Of a stretch of DNA of 64,000 bases, positions 37,920 to 50,166 are shown in pieces. A program made the translations under genes and the position numbers. Origin of the DNA: Tetrahymena elliotti 4EA (lineage: Eukaryota; Ciliophora; Oligohymenophorea; Hymenostomatida; Tetrahymenidae); the NCBI GenBank assembly GCA_000231825.2, contig JH720337.1:603122-667121 (forward strand), in the 5' to 3' direction. Numbering within the stretch: position 1 is the stretch's first letter; every line of letters begins with the position of its first letter. The notes below the pieces were generated by a model, which was given only the letters and a program-made list of their open reading frames with translations, did no database searches and was not told the DNA's origin.

Positions 37920-38114
37920 ATGCTAAAAGAAGCTTCTATAATTATTAGTTCTACTATCACTTTATCTGGCTTAGCATTAGTTGCTTGTGGTTTAGCTGCA
38001 TGTGATTAAGATGAGTCATGTAGATGTAATTGCCAATGCAGAAATTGTAATCCTATCATCCGCGGTTTGATAAATCTCAAAAAAAAACTATTAAGCTTAA
38101 AGAGAAATAGTTGA
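37920..38114 (+). CDS. Tiny membrane-anchored Cys-cluster protein 2 (64 aa)
   Basis: ORF of 64 residues from ATG 37920 to TGA 38112-38114. A hydrophobic N-terminal segment (IIISSTITLSGLALVACGL) is followed by an acidic spacer (DQDES), the cluster 'CRCNCQCRNC', and a basic tail with 'LINLKKKLL'. It is a clear paralogue of the 57-aa protein at 37234: the order anchor, C-x-C-x-C-x-C-R-N-C, and [RT]-x-[FI]-[ND]-x-[IL]-KKK is conserved, although most other residues differ. Two further Cys lie in or after the hydrophobic segment. The function is unknown. Proximity to the multi-pass membrane family suggests, but does not show, a shared role. Confidence 0.62.
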
Positions 38115-39300
38115 AATATTTAATGCATGGATTATAAACCACAAGTATAATCTACAATAAATTTTATTAATACAAAATAAATCTAATATGTTCGTATAAA
38201 AAAATGTAAATATCTCTATATCTAAGATGTAATATTTTTATTCTCTCAAAATAAGTTTTTTAAAAATTGTAGATTTTAGGAGAGTATTGATATATTTGTT
38301 CTAAAAAAAATAATTTGATAAATTAATATTGCTTAAAACTAATCATTATCAATAAATAGTTTTTTTTAATTAAAGTTAAAATAATTCAATTTTACCATTT
38401 AATTTAAACTTAAAGGAATTAAATATATTCTTTTTAATCATGAGCTAGTATAGAGTCAATACATAAATCTCTTATTAGATTTTTAAAACTTATAACAAAT
38501 TATTTTTATATAAAAATTATAAATTTTAAATAAAGTGGTAAGGTTTAAAAATCAAAATTAAGTGTCTTCTTAAATAATAAAATAGGTTAAAAAATGTTTA
38601 CTCCTTCAATTTAAAGTTTTAAAACTAAAAAGAAAAACAATTTTTTGATAAAATCATTAAACAAACAGAAAAATAAAAAATAGTAAAAACTATTTTCAAT
38701 AATTTAATAATTTTGGTGATCATTTTTAATGCTTTCTTTGGGATTGATTATATCTCAGAAATACTTAAATGAAATCTAAACTAATCTTCCCATTTTTAAT
38801 ATGGATTTTTTAGTTAAATTTTATATTGATTTTCCATATCTCTTACTATATTTAATTAGCGTTTAAAAAAATAAATTTAAATAATAAATAAATAAATTAC
38901 TTTAAGCCAATAGAAAGATAATTTATTTTTTAGTTACTTATAAGTATTTTAACAATTTCATCTGCAGTTTGCTAAGTGATAGTAGATCTTTATTTAAGTA
39001 GTAAATAAAATAAAAGTTGTCTTAAGAGTCAATAAAAATTACATCACAAAATAAAGATTTGTTAAAGAAGGAAATTTAACTAATAATTATGCAATTTTAT
39101 TGCAAGATTCTCTATTCATATCTGAATAACTTTTTTTATAAAATTAATTTCTTATTTCACTTTTTAAATATTAATTTTAATACCATAATTAGATTTTCAA
39201 ACAATTCAACCTTTAAATTTAACTTAATTGCTCAAAAAATTCTACTAAGCTTTAGTTATCTAATTCGTTATAGCTAAAGAAAGAATTAAAAAATTCAATA
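38115..39300. other. AT-rich spacer
   Basis: No supported gene. A 62-codon plus-strand frame at 39089-39277 is low-complexity and overlaps the edge of minus-strand LRR-like sequence. Nothing else is seen. Confidence 0.35.
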
Positions 39301-42250
39301 ACACTTTTAATAATTTAATTACCTAAGATTAGTACTAAATTACTATAAACTGCTCAATTGCTTAATACATTTTCCTAATTCAATCAAACTTTGATTATTT
39401 ATCTCAGTGTTCCTAATAAATTTAAAATAAAATCAAATAATTATAATAGGCAAAATTTAAAAAAAATTTTTTTCCAACTATTATGATGACACAAAAATTT
39501 TTAATTTATTTTCTAAAAATGACTGCTTTTAAAAAGTATTTGATAATAATAATAATCCCCAACTTTTAAATGTTAAAATAATATTTTTTATTTAATTTCT
39601 GATCACTAATTCCAAATAATTTAAAAAAATTTGTAAATTTTAATTGAGGAAGATTAATTTCTTACATGAGAGATAATTTCAGCTTTTAGAGTTATGTACA
39701 TCCCATCAAAAACTAATTAAACTAACCAATTTACTAATTTTTTAAATTGCATCTATCAAATTAATAAATAAAACGTTAATTTATTATTTTTGCATTATTT
39801 TTACCTAAGATTAAGATGCAAATATTTTAACTTAGTTATTTCTTCAGGTATTATAATTTAATTGTTAATCACTTAAGATCCCCTTTTAAATAAATTAAAA
39901 ATGTTTCATATTTTAATTAGTAATCTGTTTTGATAATATTATTTTTTCTAATGAAAAAAGTTATTAAAAAAACAAAAGGAAGTTAAATAAATTTACTCTG
40001 ATTTAAGTTTAAGTTTTTCTATGCTTAGATTCTTGGAGAGCAAATTACAGCAACTGACCACAATTTTATTATCTTCCAAAATACTTCTAAAAAATAATGA
40101 AATACTTTTTTAAATTTTTAAAAATTAAATAAATACTAAAAATTTAGATGTAAGATTCTTAGCTTCGGAAGTTCTGCCAAACTTAAAATAAATTCTTCAG
40201 CTTAAACATAGCACTTTTCCGATCGGCTAAATAAGTAATTTTATTAACAATAATGTAAATAAAAAAAGATTTAATTTACATTAAATCGAAAGTAAGTTTA
40301 GTCAAACTTTTGCATTTTGATAATTCTTCTCCTATGTCTTTTAAATTAATTGAACTAAACCTATTTGAGAAAATTATTTCTAATAAAATCTTAAAAAATA
40401 AATAAAAGTTTTTTACTTAATAGTTATTGTTAAGTCTGTAAGCAGCTTTAAATTTTGTAGCTAACAAATAATATAATAAAAGCTTTTTTATTGAATTTCT
40501 CTCCACCTAAAAGATAGAAATATAGACTGAGAAAAACTGATAGAACATTCATTTTTATTTACTCTATTGAAAGAATAAGCTGTTTCAAATATATTTGATT
40601 AGAAAGCATTGAGCTGAAGTGTTTCACCCATTCCTAAGAAAAGTACTTAAATCTTAATCATTATTAAAGAATATTATTTGCTTGCATATTTTATTTTAAA
40701 AATAAATTAATTTTACTATAAATTGATATCTAGATACACTAATTTTGAAGTTTGTTGAAGTATTTAAAAGAATTAAATCAATTATTATTCATCTTGTAAA
40801 GGTCTATATAATTTTAATTAATTGAAAAAAAAATGTCTAAATAAAGAATTATTTGATTACTAAAGTTATAATGTCAAGTAATTGAGCTTTCTTAAATGAG
40901 AAATGCCTTCGGCCAGACTTGGCAAATTTATTTTACTTTTAACATTTGAGCTTTTAAATAAAAAAACTTTTTTAAACTTCAATTATTACTTAAAAAATTA
41001 GATACTAATTTGATATGATTTTAAATTGATTTATTTCCTCTAAGTATTTTATAGAGCTTAGATTTATTTCACTTTCTAGGCTTAATCTATTTATTTAAAA
41101 TTTTGTTTATTTTACTAAAAAAATACAAAAAATATTTTACTAAAGATTTAGGGTAATGCTCGTTAACCCTTTTAAGCTTTTGAGCTTTTGGAAACAATTT
41201 TCAAATTCCCTTCCTTCATTTTTTAATCTTTTGATATAGATTTATTAAATTAAATAACATTTTATTTAAATAATTTCATAAAATTTCAATTAAATTTACT
41301 AAAAATATAGTTCTAATTTTACTAAATTTTCTAATTTTTCTATTTTTGAAAAAAGATTTTCTAATTCTTCTTAAGTTATTAAGGTCAAGCTATTTTTTAA
41401 TAAGGTATTTATATGCTTTTTTTCAATAATGTTTTTTTTAATCTCTTTACATATATTAAATAATCAAGGTGCTTAGGTTTTTACATTTATCAATTAGCTG
41501 ACTAAAATCATTTAAGTTTAAATTAACTATGTTATGCAAATCATTCCATCTGTTTTAAATAAAAAAATTATTCATTTTAATATCTAGAAATTATAAAGTC
41601 AATTATATACGTAACCACAAGATTTAGTTTAGAGATGTTCAAACAGTCACATAGAACCACCTTACAAATTTTAAGTTAGATTAAAATGATTTTTAAATAA
41701 AATTTACTTCATCTTTATTGTAAACTTTGTTTTCGTTTTTATAATTTTGAGCTTTTTATTTTATTTATTTAGATAGTAAGATAAAAAATATTAATAATAA
41801 ATTACAATTTATTAAAGCTAATTCTTAGACAAAAAAAACCTCTTTATTGTTTTATGTGCTTTTTTCTAAAATTTAGAATTCTCCACTTTGGATTGTAAAT
41901 AAGAACGAGCTAAGTAATTAACCAAATTTGATTTAGTTTAGTATTTAGTTTATTTAATGATTATGTGAAAAAATCGTTTCAATTTTTTCAGTATTATTCA
42001 TCCTGCGAATAATTAAACCAACTTCCTTATTCCTCTACTTGTTATATGAAGTTAAAACCAAGTAAAATTTATTATCATGGAAGTAATTTAAATCTTAAAA
42101 TTATTCATAATTTGTTTACAAATAACTAAAAAGCTACTAAAGTATAGTATTTTTATCTTCACAAAAATTACATACTTTTTCTTTCAAACTGTTACAAGCT
42201 TAATTCATTTTTTCTATCTATTATTTTCTAAGTTATTAAATGGATTCAAT
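39300..42250 (-). pseudogene. Decayed or heavily interrupted LRR gene remnants
   Basis: Scattered minus-strand segments translate to LRR-like pieces: 'SLIELGKCIKQLSS' (~39.35 kb), 'FILSLAELPKLRILHLNF' (~40.2 kb), 'INLPSLAEGISHLR' (~40.9 kb), 'CFQKLKSLKGLTSITLNL' (~41.2 kb) and 'VNLNLNDFSQLIDKCKNL' (~41.5 kb). These resemble the RI-type repeats typical of Tetrahymena LRR genes. Between them TGAs and frame changes are frequent, and I found no consistent GT-AG set that joins them. It may be one gene with many introns or a pseudogene; the latter seems more likely. Boundaries are approximate. Confidence 0.42.
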
Positions 42251-43380
42251 TATTCAAAAATTGATTATTTTATATATAATCATAAGATGAAATAAAAAAA
42301 ATTTAAAAGTTGATAAAAAGTAAAAAAAATTTTTCGCAATTTACTATTTTTTTATTTTTAAGTATTTCTAGAACTTCAATCTTTCAAAATTGTAAACCAA
42401 CATGAATTTTTATTAAAGCCTTGCACAAACAGTTAAGAAAAATTTATATTCTTTTAATAAAGAAAGAAATACATTCAAATTTCTATTTAAAATAAAATTA
42501 TTTTTTGTTGCATTATTTTTGAATATCTATGTTATTAAAAATTTAACAATAGTTATTTTGTCTCATAAGAACTCATTAATGAATTAGTTTTTTGTTTTAT
42601 GTATAAAACAAAGATGTAATTTAAATTAATTTTCTAAAAATTTGAAAATATTTTAGAAAACTCTTTTAAATAATATGGTTTTTTTTTTCAAAAAGTAAAA
42701 GCATGAATAATCCTTAATTTTGGAATTTTTCAAATATTATCTGTTTTTTTGAAATAGATTTGGAATATGAATATATTTGTTTGCTTTGTTTATTTTACCT
42801 TGTAAGAACTAGTTACTAAATAACTTTTTTATTTCAATTAGTAAAACTAAGATGTAATTTATATTAATTTTTTAAAATAATTAAAATATTTTACAAAAAT
42901 CTTTTAAATAATCACTGTCGTAGTTTTTTGAAAAATGAATAAAAATATTAATAATAATTTTAATTTTCTGAAAATTTAAAATTTTACATATTTTTTGTTT
43001 TTGGTTTGAAATATCAATACATGCATATTTGTATGTATTTTGTGTATAATAGCTTTGAGTTGATAATTTTTAAATAAATGAAATATATAAAATTTTGAAA
43101 TTGAGATAATCAGCTTATAAAAGAAGGAAATGGCCTGTAAATTTGGTAAATAATAGATATTTTGGAAGAATCAAGTTTGTTTATTTAATAGCAATTAATT
43201 AAATAAAATAAAATAAAAATGCTTGAGCATGCAAACAGGTTTATATTGATTAAATTTTATATATCATTTTTTATGGAAAAATGAATAAAAAAGTATTAAT
43301 AATAAATCATCTGAATAAATATTAAACAATATTAATATTGTTAATTAGATTAATTGGTTTGAAAAAAAGGAAATTAAAAT
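42251..43380. other. AT-rich spacer upstream of AP-2 mu
   Basis: Homopolymer-rich with several similar A/T-rich phrases (e.g. AAGATGTAATTTA near 42.61 and 42.85 kb, each followed by TTAATTTT and AAAATATTTTA). These look like a diverged tandem duplication of roughly 240 bp. No coding signal. Confidence 0.35.
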
Positions 43381-45274
43381 ATGATTAGCTCTATTGTTTT
43401 TATCAACTCTAAAGGTGAAATCTTAATTTATAGAATTTATAAGGATGATATTAGCAGAGCAGAAACTATGTAATTCTGCACAAATGTAGTAGCTCGTAAG
43501 GAAAGTAAAGAATCACCTATTGTAAATATAGATGGGACTTCTTTTATCCACGTCAGCTACAAAGATATTATATTATTAGCTACAACTAAATGCAATATAA
43601 ATGCTGCAATGACTATATAGTTTCTTTATTAGTTGATTAATGTATGCAAGTCCTATTTTGGTGATTTTGATGAAAACAACATCCGTAAATAGTTCGTTCT
43701 TATCTATGAATTGCTAGATGAAGTAAATATTTTAAATTTATTCATTACAATATGATTCATTTGTTCTTCATAAGTTATCTAAAAACTAAGATAAACTGAT
43801 ACAAAAATTAGAAATGTAATTTAGATATCAATAAAATTAATAGCAGAAGTGGCTTTTCACTTTAAGAATACTTTTTATTGATCGGTTTGTTTATTAAAAT
43901 AAAATCAATTTTAAAAACGCTTCACTAAAAAAAAAAATGAAATCTAATTAAGCATAAATTAACTATTTAAACATTTTTTTCTTAATAAAAAGATTATGGA
44001 TTATGGTCTTCCTCAAATTCTTGACCCTGATCTCTTGAAGCAATCAATTCAAGAAGGAGGAAAGCAAGATGGTATGACTGATCTTGAAAAATTAAAATAA
44101 TTTACTTAATAAGCTACTAATGCTCAATCATGGAGAGCTCCAAACATATTCTACAAAAAGAATGAAGTATACATCGATATTATAGAAAGCGTAAATGTAA
44201 GTATGTCTGTTAAGGGCTCTATCCTAAAAGCTGATGTATCAGGTAAAGTTATGGTTAAAGCTCTACTTAGTGGTGTTCCTGATTGTAAATTTGGTATGAA
44301 TGATAAGGTATTGATGGAAAAAGAACCTCCTAAACCAGGCTCAAATCCTCAACAAGGTGGTTAAAACAACAAAGGTATTACAATCGATGACTTAAAGTTC
44401 CATCCTTGTGTAGTACTTCCTAAATTTGATAAAGGTATTTTTATTTTAAACAAGAGACTATTTAATGTTTCAGGTTTTCATCTAATGTTGGAAAAATCAA
44501 TTAAATTTGAGGAATAGATATGTTTGATTTCTGTCAAAAATTTGAATTTTTTAAAAATAAAACGCATAAGCCAATAAAATTTCACAAATAAATAAGCAAA
44601 CCAGCAAAGAAAACGAAACACAAATTGATGCTTATGAGAATAAAAATAGATAAGAACTTGTTTATTTGAACTAAAAAAAAATATTTTTAAAATTTGAATA
44701 TTTTTGAATTCCTTTAAGAAAAGAATAATTAATTATTTGTTTAAATTAATAAATAGAAAGAGCTATTACATTTACTCCTCCTGATGGTGAATTCTAATTG
44801 ATGAGTTATAGAATTACTGAAAATGTCAATTTACCATTCAAAATAATGCCAGTAATTAATGAAGATGGAAATAATATTGAAGTTAGAGTAAAACTAAAAT
44901 CTATTTTTGATAAAACATAATATGCTACTAATGTTGCCTTGAAGGTTCCCTGCCCTAAAAATACTGCTAACACTTCAAACACTGCTAGTATCGGAAGAGC
45001 TAAATATGAACCTGAATAAGGAGGTATTGTTTGGAGAATAAAGAAATTCTAAGGTGAAACTGAAGCTCTCCTTAGATGTGAAATAGTGTTAAGTAATACT
45101 GCACTTGATAAAAATTGGGTAAAGCCTCCTATATCTCTTGAATTCTAAGTTCCATCATTCACAGCAAGTGGTTTGAGAGTTAGATTCTTACGTATTCATG
45201 AAAAGAGTGGTTATCATCCTACAAAGTGGATCCGTTATATTACTAAAGGTGGTGAGTATCTTCATCGTATCTGA
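43381..45274 (+). CDS. APM2: AP-2 clathrin adaptor, mu (medium) subunit
   Basis: Three exons, 43381-43722, 43993-44434 and 44757-45274, sum to 1302 nt (433 residues), the usual AP-2 mu length (~435). The N-terminal longin-type domain has 'SKGEILIYRIYKDDISR' and 'FVLIYELLDEIMDYGLPQ'. The C-terminal mu-homology domain has 'YKKNEVYIDIIESVN', 'CKFGMNDK', 'FTPPDGEFQLMSYR' and 'KWIRYIT'. 'NINAAM', 'CKFGMNDK' and 'LPFKIMPV' follow AP-2 rather than AP-1 mu, and the C-terminus resembles plant AP2M. The subunit reads YxxPhi sorting signals on cargo at the plasma membrane during clathrin-mediated endocytosis, in complex with alpha, beta and sigma. Introns are 43723-43992 and 44435-44756. The residue equivalent to the phosphorylated linker Thr was not resolved. 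Confidence 0.95.
43723..43992 (+). other. Intron 1 of AP-2 mu
   Basis: Starts GTAAATATT and ends AATAAAAAG. Splicing joins ELLDE to IMDYGLPQ in phase 0, matching the conserved ELLDE-(I/L)-(M/L)-D-(F/Y)-G block. It is 270 nt, long for this window. Confidence 0.9.
44435..44756 (+). other. Intron 2 of AP-2 mu
   Basis: Starts GTATTTTTA and ends AATAAATAG (322 nt). Splicing joins KFDK to ERAITFTPPDGEF in phase 1, restoring the conserved AP-2 mu block. Confidence 0.9.
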
Positions 45275-45890
45275 TCAATAAATTTTAATATTTGAATATA
45301 AATTTTAATAACCTGTACAATTAAATTAGCCATATATCAAATATATATCTATATATTTTTATGACAAATAAATTTTTACCAATTCACTTACTCTTAATCT
45401 AAAAAAACCAATCAATATTTTAATTTTTTTAAATACCTTAAAAGATTATCTTTAATTTAAGATATAGAAAATTCATTTTGCATTTTGAATTTATTATTAA
45501 ATTATTCTATTTTTGATATAAATATGTGAATGTTGTAGGTTAGATACTCTATTTTGAGTTTGATTCTTTAAATATCTTCATAAATTTGTTCTATTTTCAT
45601 ATTATTTAAAAATTCAGGATAGTTTCTCAACAAAAAACATGGTTATTTAGATTGATTAAATATTTAAAAGAAGGTTGACTTTTTTATGTAAAAATAATAG
45701 TCATTTAACAATTATTTAAAGAGATTTTAAATTGATTCTTATTTAAGTTAAGAGTTTTAGCAAAAAATTAAACGTTTACAAAATTATAATTTTGAAAATA
45801 TTTATTAGACATCTTTAGCAAAAAGATTTGATATATATATTTTTTTAATATAAATTTATTATTGACAATTATTAGTTTTATTATTATCTA
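45275..45890. other. Convergent intergenic spacer
   Basis: Lies between the 3' ends of AP-2 mu (+) and the kinase-like gene (-). AT-rich; nothing structured seen. Confidence 0.4.
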
Positions 45891-48800
45891 TCATGATTAG
45901 GTTTTTTTTATTGAGTTAAAAAGAACTTTAATTTATTCAAATTTTTTTACAGCATCCTTAGCTGTTACTCTTTTCTTAGGGTCTTATCTTAAAAGAGATT
46001 CTATGAAAAGAATTATTTAATTCTCTAATTAGTTTAACTCAGCTATGGGAGAAGAGGAAACATAATTTATTTTGAAATCATTCTTAGAATAAATATTAAA
46101 TTCTTCTATTATTTTAGGTGTGAATTATTGAACATTTGTAAATAATTACAGAGCAATAATCCCAACAGCCCAAATATCACTAGGTTTACCACTTTCAGGT
46201 TCGCTTTGTTGAACTTATTCTGGAGATCCATATGGTTGTTTAAAGGAATTTTCTCCAAATTCATAATCTTTTAATACTCTTGAGACAGATAAATCAGAAA
46301 GATAAATATTACAATTAGAGTCTAGAAGTATATTGGTATCCTTAATATTAGAATGATAAATATTATTTTAATGCAAGAGATTTACACAATTCAATAATTA
46401 TTCTACTATTTTAAATCTTTATTCTAATCTAGTAAGCTCATTCTTTTGCATAGAACTCTCTAAATTCGAACGCCTTAATTCACTTATAAGATAAAGATTA
46501 ATAGCCCCATCCTTATTTTTACAAAAAGAATAACCTAATATATTCAAAAGATTTAGACATTCAGGAAGCTTGTTTTGGAAATCTAAAAACTATTAAAATT
46601 GTTTTTAACTTATAAAAGTTATAACTTTAGCTGCATAATACTCTGATTAATATCTCAATCCATACACAGCTCCTAAATCACCCTTTTTTATCATGCTTTT
46701 AAGCTTAAATTCTTTAGGATCAATATTTATCATTTTAGACTAATTCAATACAAATTTTTTGGTTAACTCAAATACATGCTTTTAGGTAGTGCAAAGCTTC
46801 TCATTTTTTGCATACTACTTAATTGATTAATAACTTGAGATAATTCCACATATATTTATTTCTGATGCTCTTTGTTACTAATTTGTTATTTTTAAGTTGC
46901 TTTCATTTAGACTTTCATCAAAATAAAAACTTTCTCTATACGAAGTAATATCAATATCTTCTTCAGATTTACACAAAATGTAAGTTTCGTTAAAGAATTT
47001 AATTTCTTATGAATATTAATAATCAATTTATGACTGTTTCCTTTCTTCCTCATTTTAATCTTTAAATAAGTTAAAAAAAATTAAAAATTTAAATAAAATT
47101 TTTTGATGAGAAAATAATTAATTTTTTTAACTAGATTTTCATTTAAAAAATTTACCTTTTGAAACATTAAGCGAATTTTTATTATTTTTTTTGTCTTATT
47201 TTGCTTTAAGTTAATAGTAAATTTATGGGATAAGTATCTAAAATTTTTTTTATTTTGAGTATTCTACAAATTAATCAATTTAGGTTAAAGAATCTGAGAT
47301 TTTAATTAGATGCTTTATTAATCCTTTTTAAAAAATAATGTATTTAAAAGAATTAATCTTTAATATTGAATCATAGTTTTCTGAGAATATTTGAATTCCT
47401 TTTAAGTAAGACTCTATTGCATCTAATTTGTCCTTGTATAATTTTTCTTCCATTCTTCCTTTGTAATAATAACATTAAAGAAGAGTTTCAGGATCATTTT
47501 AAGATTAAGCAATTCTATTTTCATATTTTTTTATAGAAATTTATCCAACATCAAAAGCCTTTACAAATTACTCTAATTTAAAATATATTTTTGATATCAT
47601 ATATTCAGCTTAAGCAGAAAGATTAGGGTCATTCTTTGTTAATTCTATTTGTTAATACGACTATTAAAGTGCTTCTTCAAAATTAACATTGCTAGTGTAT
47701 AGCAAAAATGCATAAAGTCTTTTACACAAAATAATATCTGAAATTAAATTTATTGTTGGATTTGAGATTAATGATTTTAAAATATTTTTTTGAATTTCAT
47801 CTGTTTGCTTTATCATCTCATATTTAAATGTTAATTCGCTTTATTATTGTGTGCTATCATTTAACTTTGTTTATTCTAAAATATTATGTTTTGTCTAGAC
47901 AGATATCCAAAATAATTACTATTAACTATTCCTAAGTCTTTATGAAAAGAAGTTATCCTATATTTAATACCTTTTATTTTAAATTAAAAAAAAATTAAAA
48001 ACAATAAAATTTTATTCTAAGATATAATTTTTTTTTTGTGTTGAAGAAATATTAGTTTATTGATTGATCGAATATTTTAATTAACTTGATCTTATTCAAG
48101 AAAGAATTTTTATACTTTTCTTCAACAATTTTTTGTTTTATCTTAATCAAATAATAAGTAAATATGAATAAAATTTAATCTTAAGAAATTCTTAATACTT
48201 AGTAAATAGAGACTCTATTTATAGCTCCTTAATTTTGTAATTAGTTAGCTCTATTTAATTTGAGAGAATATTAAGAATTCTAGGATATTATCTTTCTTTT
48301 ACTCCAGGATAATTACAAAAAGTTATTCCAAATAAAATGTTATAAGCACAATACATCATATTTGAAGTATAATTTTATTAATTTTAAAATATATTTTCTA
48401 GTATTTCTATGATTTGATCATATCTCTCTTAGTTATTTTTTGCTTCATAGCTTATATCTAACTTAAGAAGTATTAAATTTATCAAAACATCTGAAAGTGC
48501 AACAAAATCCTTTGGTATTTGCTCTTTTATTAAGCTATAGCTATTAGTAAATGAAGGATCTGCTTACTTTAAAATTCTACTAAGCCATTATGTGCCTTAA
48601 AAGAAATCTATGTCATATATTGGCTATACCATACTAGTAAAAAGCAAAAGATAGTACCAAGAATACTAAAAATTCGGTTCAATATTCAAATCTGACCCTA
48701 TAGAATACATTTCTGCAAGGCGATAAAGACTAAGTGGATCTAATAATTAACTTGCATTATATCTATACATTTCTAAAGATCTTTATGTATCTTTTGCTAT

Positions 48801-48971
48801 TTATGTCCCTCTTTCAAAAGAATATGCTATAAGAAAATTCGCAAATATTGAGTTGACCTTTTTATCTTGAAATAAATTCAAACCTAATATCTCACTTGAG
48901 AGCTAAGGTTTGTATAGCTTATATAAAAGATCCCATTAAAATGGAGAATTTTTTAAATCATTTGTGCTCAT
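45891..48971 (-). CDS. TPR/Sel1-like repeat protein fused to a divergent protein-kinase-like domain
   Basis: Three exons: 48971-48199, 47970-47156 and 47059-45891, totalling 2757 nt (918 residues), exactly in frame. The N-terminal third has Sel1-like units ('YRYNASQLLDPLSLYRLAEM', 'QGTQWLSRILKQADP'). The middle has TPR-like helices ('YYKGRMEEKLYKDKLDAIES', 'YLKGIQIF'). The C-terminal ~330 residues form a kinase fold: a G-rich loop 'KKGDLGAVYG', the VAIK-like 'YAAKVI', catalytic loop 'IYHSNIKDTNILLD', 'LSDLS', activation-segment end 'YGSPEQ', 'SDIWAVG' and 'DPKKRVTAKDA'. The catalytic Asp of HRD is Asn (H-S-N) and DFG is D-L-S, so it may be a pseudokinase or very weak. The repeats probably bind partners. 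The second intron joins two parts that otherwise look like separate genes. Confidence 0.75.
47060..47155 (-). other. Intron linking the TPR and kinase-like parts
   Basis: Minus strand GTAAATTTTTTAAATG ... AACTTATTTAAAG, 96 nt. Splicing gives S-K / D-Q-N-E in phase 1 and keeps the frame open from the TPR region into the kinase region. Unspliced, the TPR frame ends at a TGA only a few codons later, so this intron decides whether there are one or two genes. Confidence 0.7.
47971..48198 (-). other. Intron in the Sel1/TPR region
   Basis: Minus strand GTATTAAGAATTTC ... TTAAAATAAAAG, 228 nt. It carries the TGA that would end the Sel1-like frame. Splicing in phase 2 restores an open frame and makes the full CDS divisible by three. 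Other nearby acceptors are possible. Confidence 0.55.
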
Positions 48972-50166
48972 AAAATATTTTTAAACTAAAATCTGTTGCT
49001 AATTTTAAGAACCTAGTCTTATTTATTAAAAAAGCTATGGTAAACTTGCAATGAAAACTATCTTTATTAATTTATTAAACAAAACTAAATTAATTGTTAT
49101 TAGCTAAATTCTTAATAATAATTACTTGTGAGAATATCACTTATTTTTTACATAGATAAACGAATGGTTGGTGATAAATAAAATTTTTTAATTGCAATCT
49201 TATTAGCCTTATATCTTCTAAAAAAAACTTTCTATTACTATTTTAAATATATAGAATTGACTTTACATATTTTAGTTTAGTTTTCTCTCCCAAACTTTTT
49301 TTGAAATAATTTTTGGTGGTATCGTATCTATGTAATACAAAAAAAATAGATAGACTATTCTCATAAGAAAAAAAAGTGATATTAATTCATTCATCAAATT
49401 GCATAAACATTACTACTAAAAATAAAGAGTTAAACAGAATTTAAATTAACAATTTCTTACTTTAGAATAAACTTTCAAAAGTCATCATATTTACTTACAA
49501 TACATTATTTACTTAAGTTACATTTAATTGTTTCTTCTTAAATATTTAGATAAAAATGAGTATTTTAATATAAATTCTATTCCTTTTTTATCTGATTTAA
49601 GTTTATGAAGCAATTAAAAATTAGATAAATTGTTATAAATAAAATATTATTGAATTTTAAATATTCAGATAGTTATTTTATTTCATTTTTAATTTAATCA
49701 ATCTTTTTATTTTATTTACCTAAAAGAGGTATTTTTAAAGAAACCATTTGACCTTAGAATAGAATTTAAATGTTTCTAATTTTTTATCAGATGTTAATGA
49801 AAAAGTAAAAAGTATTTATTTTGTACGTTTTAGATTGAACTAAAGTATTTAACCTGTTTCTTTCTTATATCTCTAAATCTAAATTTTTTAAGTTTAAAAG
49901 AATAAAAAGATAATCTTTTCTTTAAAGTGAGTTTAAGCGTGCATGTTTAAGTAATAAAAAAAGATGTGAATGTTCAAAAATAGTAGTCTATTTTCATAAA
50001 TTTAAGAGATACATGCTATTTCAAATTTACTTATTGAAATGAATAAAAGACTGTTAAGCTTTTGAAGATCTAACAACAAATTATAGGTTTAGATATTTTT
50101 ATTAAAAGTGTTATTTAAATTCAAAAAAAGAAATTTTAAATTAAAATATCAAAATTATAATGAAAA
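48972..50166. other. Intergenic spacer between divergent genes
   Basis: AT-rich; presumably holds both promoters. No ORF or repeat worth noting. Confidence 0.4.

Noticed and set aside
42015..42029. Sequence TAAACCAACTTCCTT, close to the 15-bp Tetrahymena chromosome breakage sequence
   Set aside because: Two differences from the consensus (as I recall it), which tolerates very few; no telomere repeats nearby. Likely chance.
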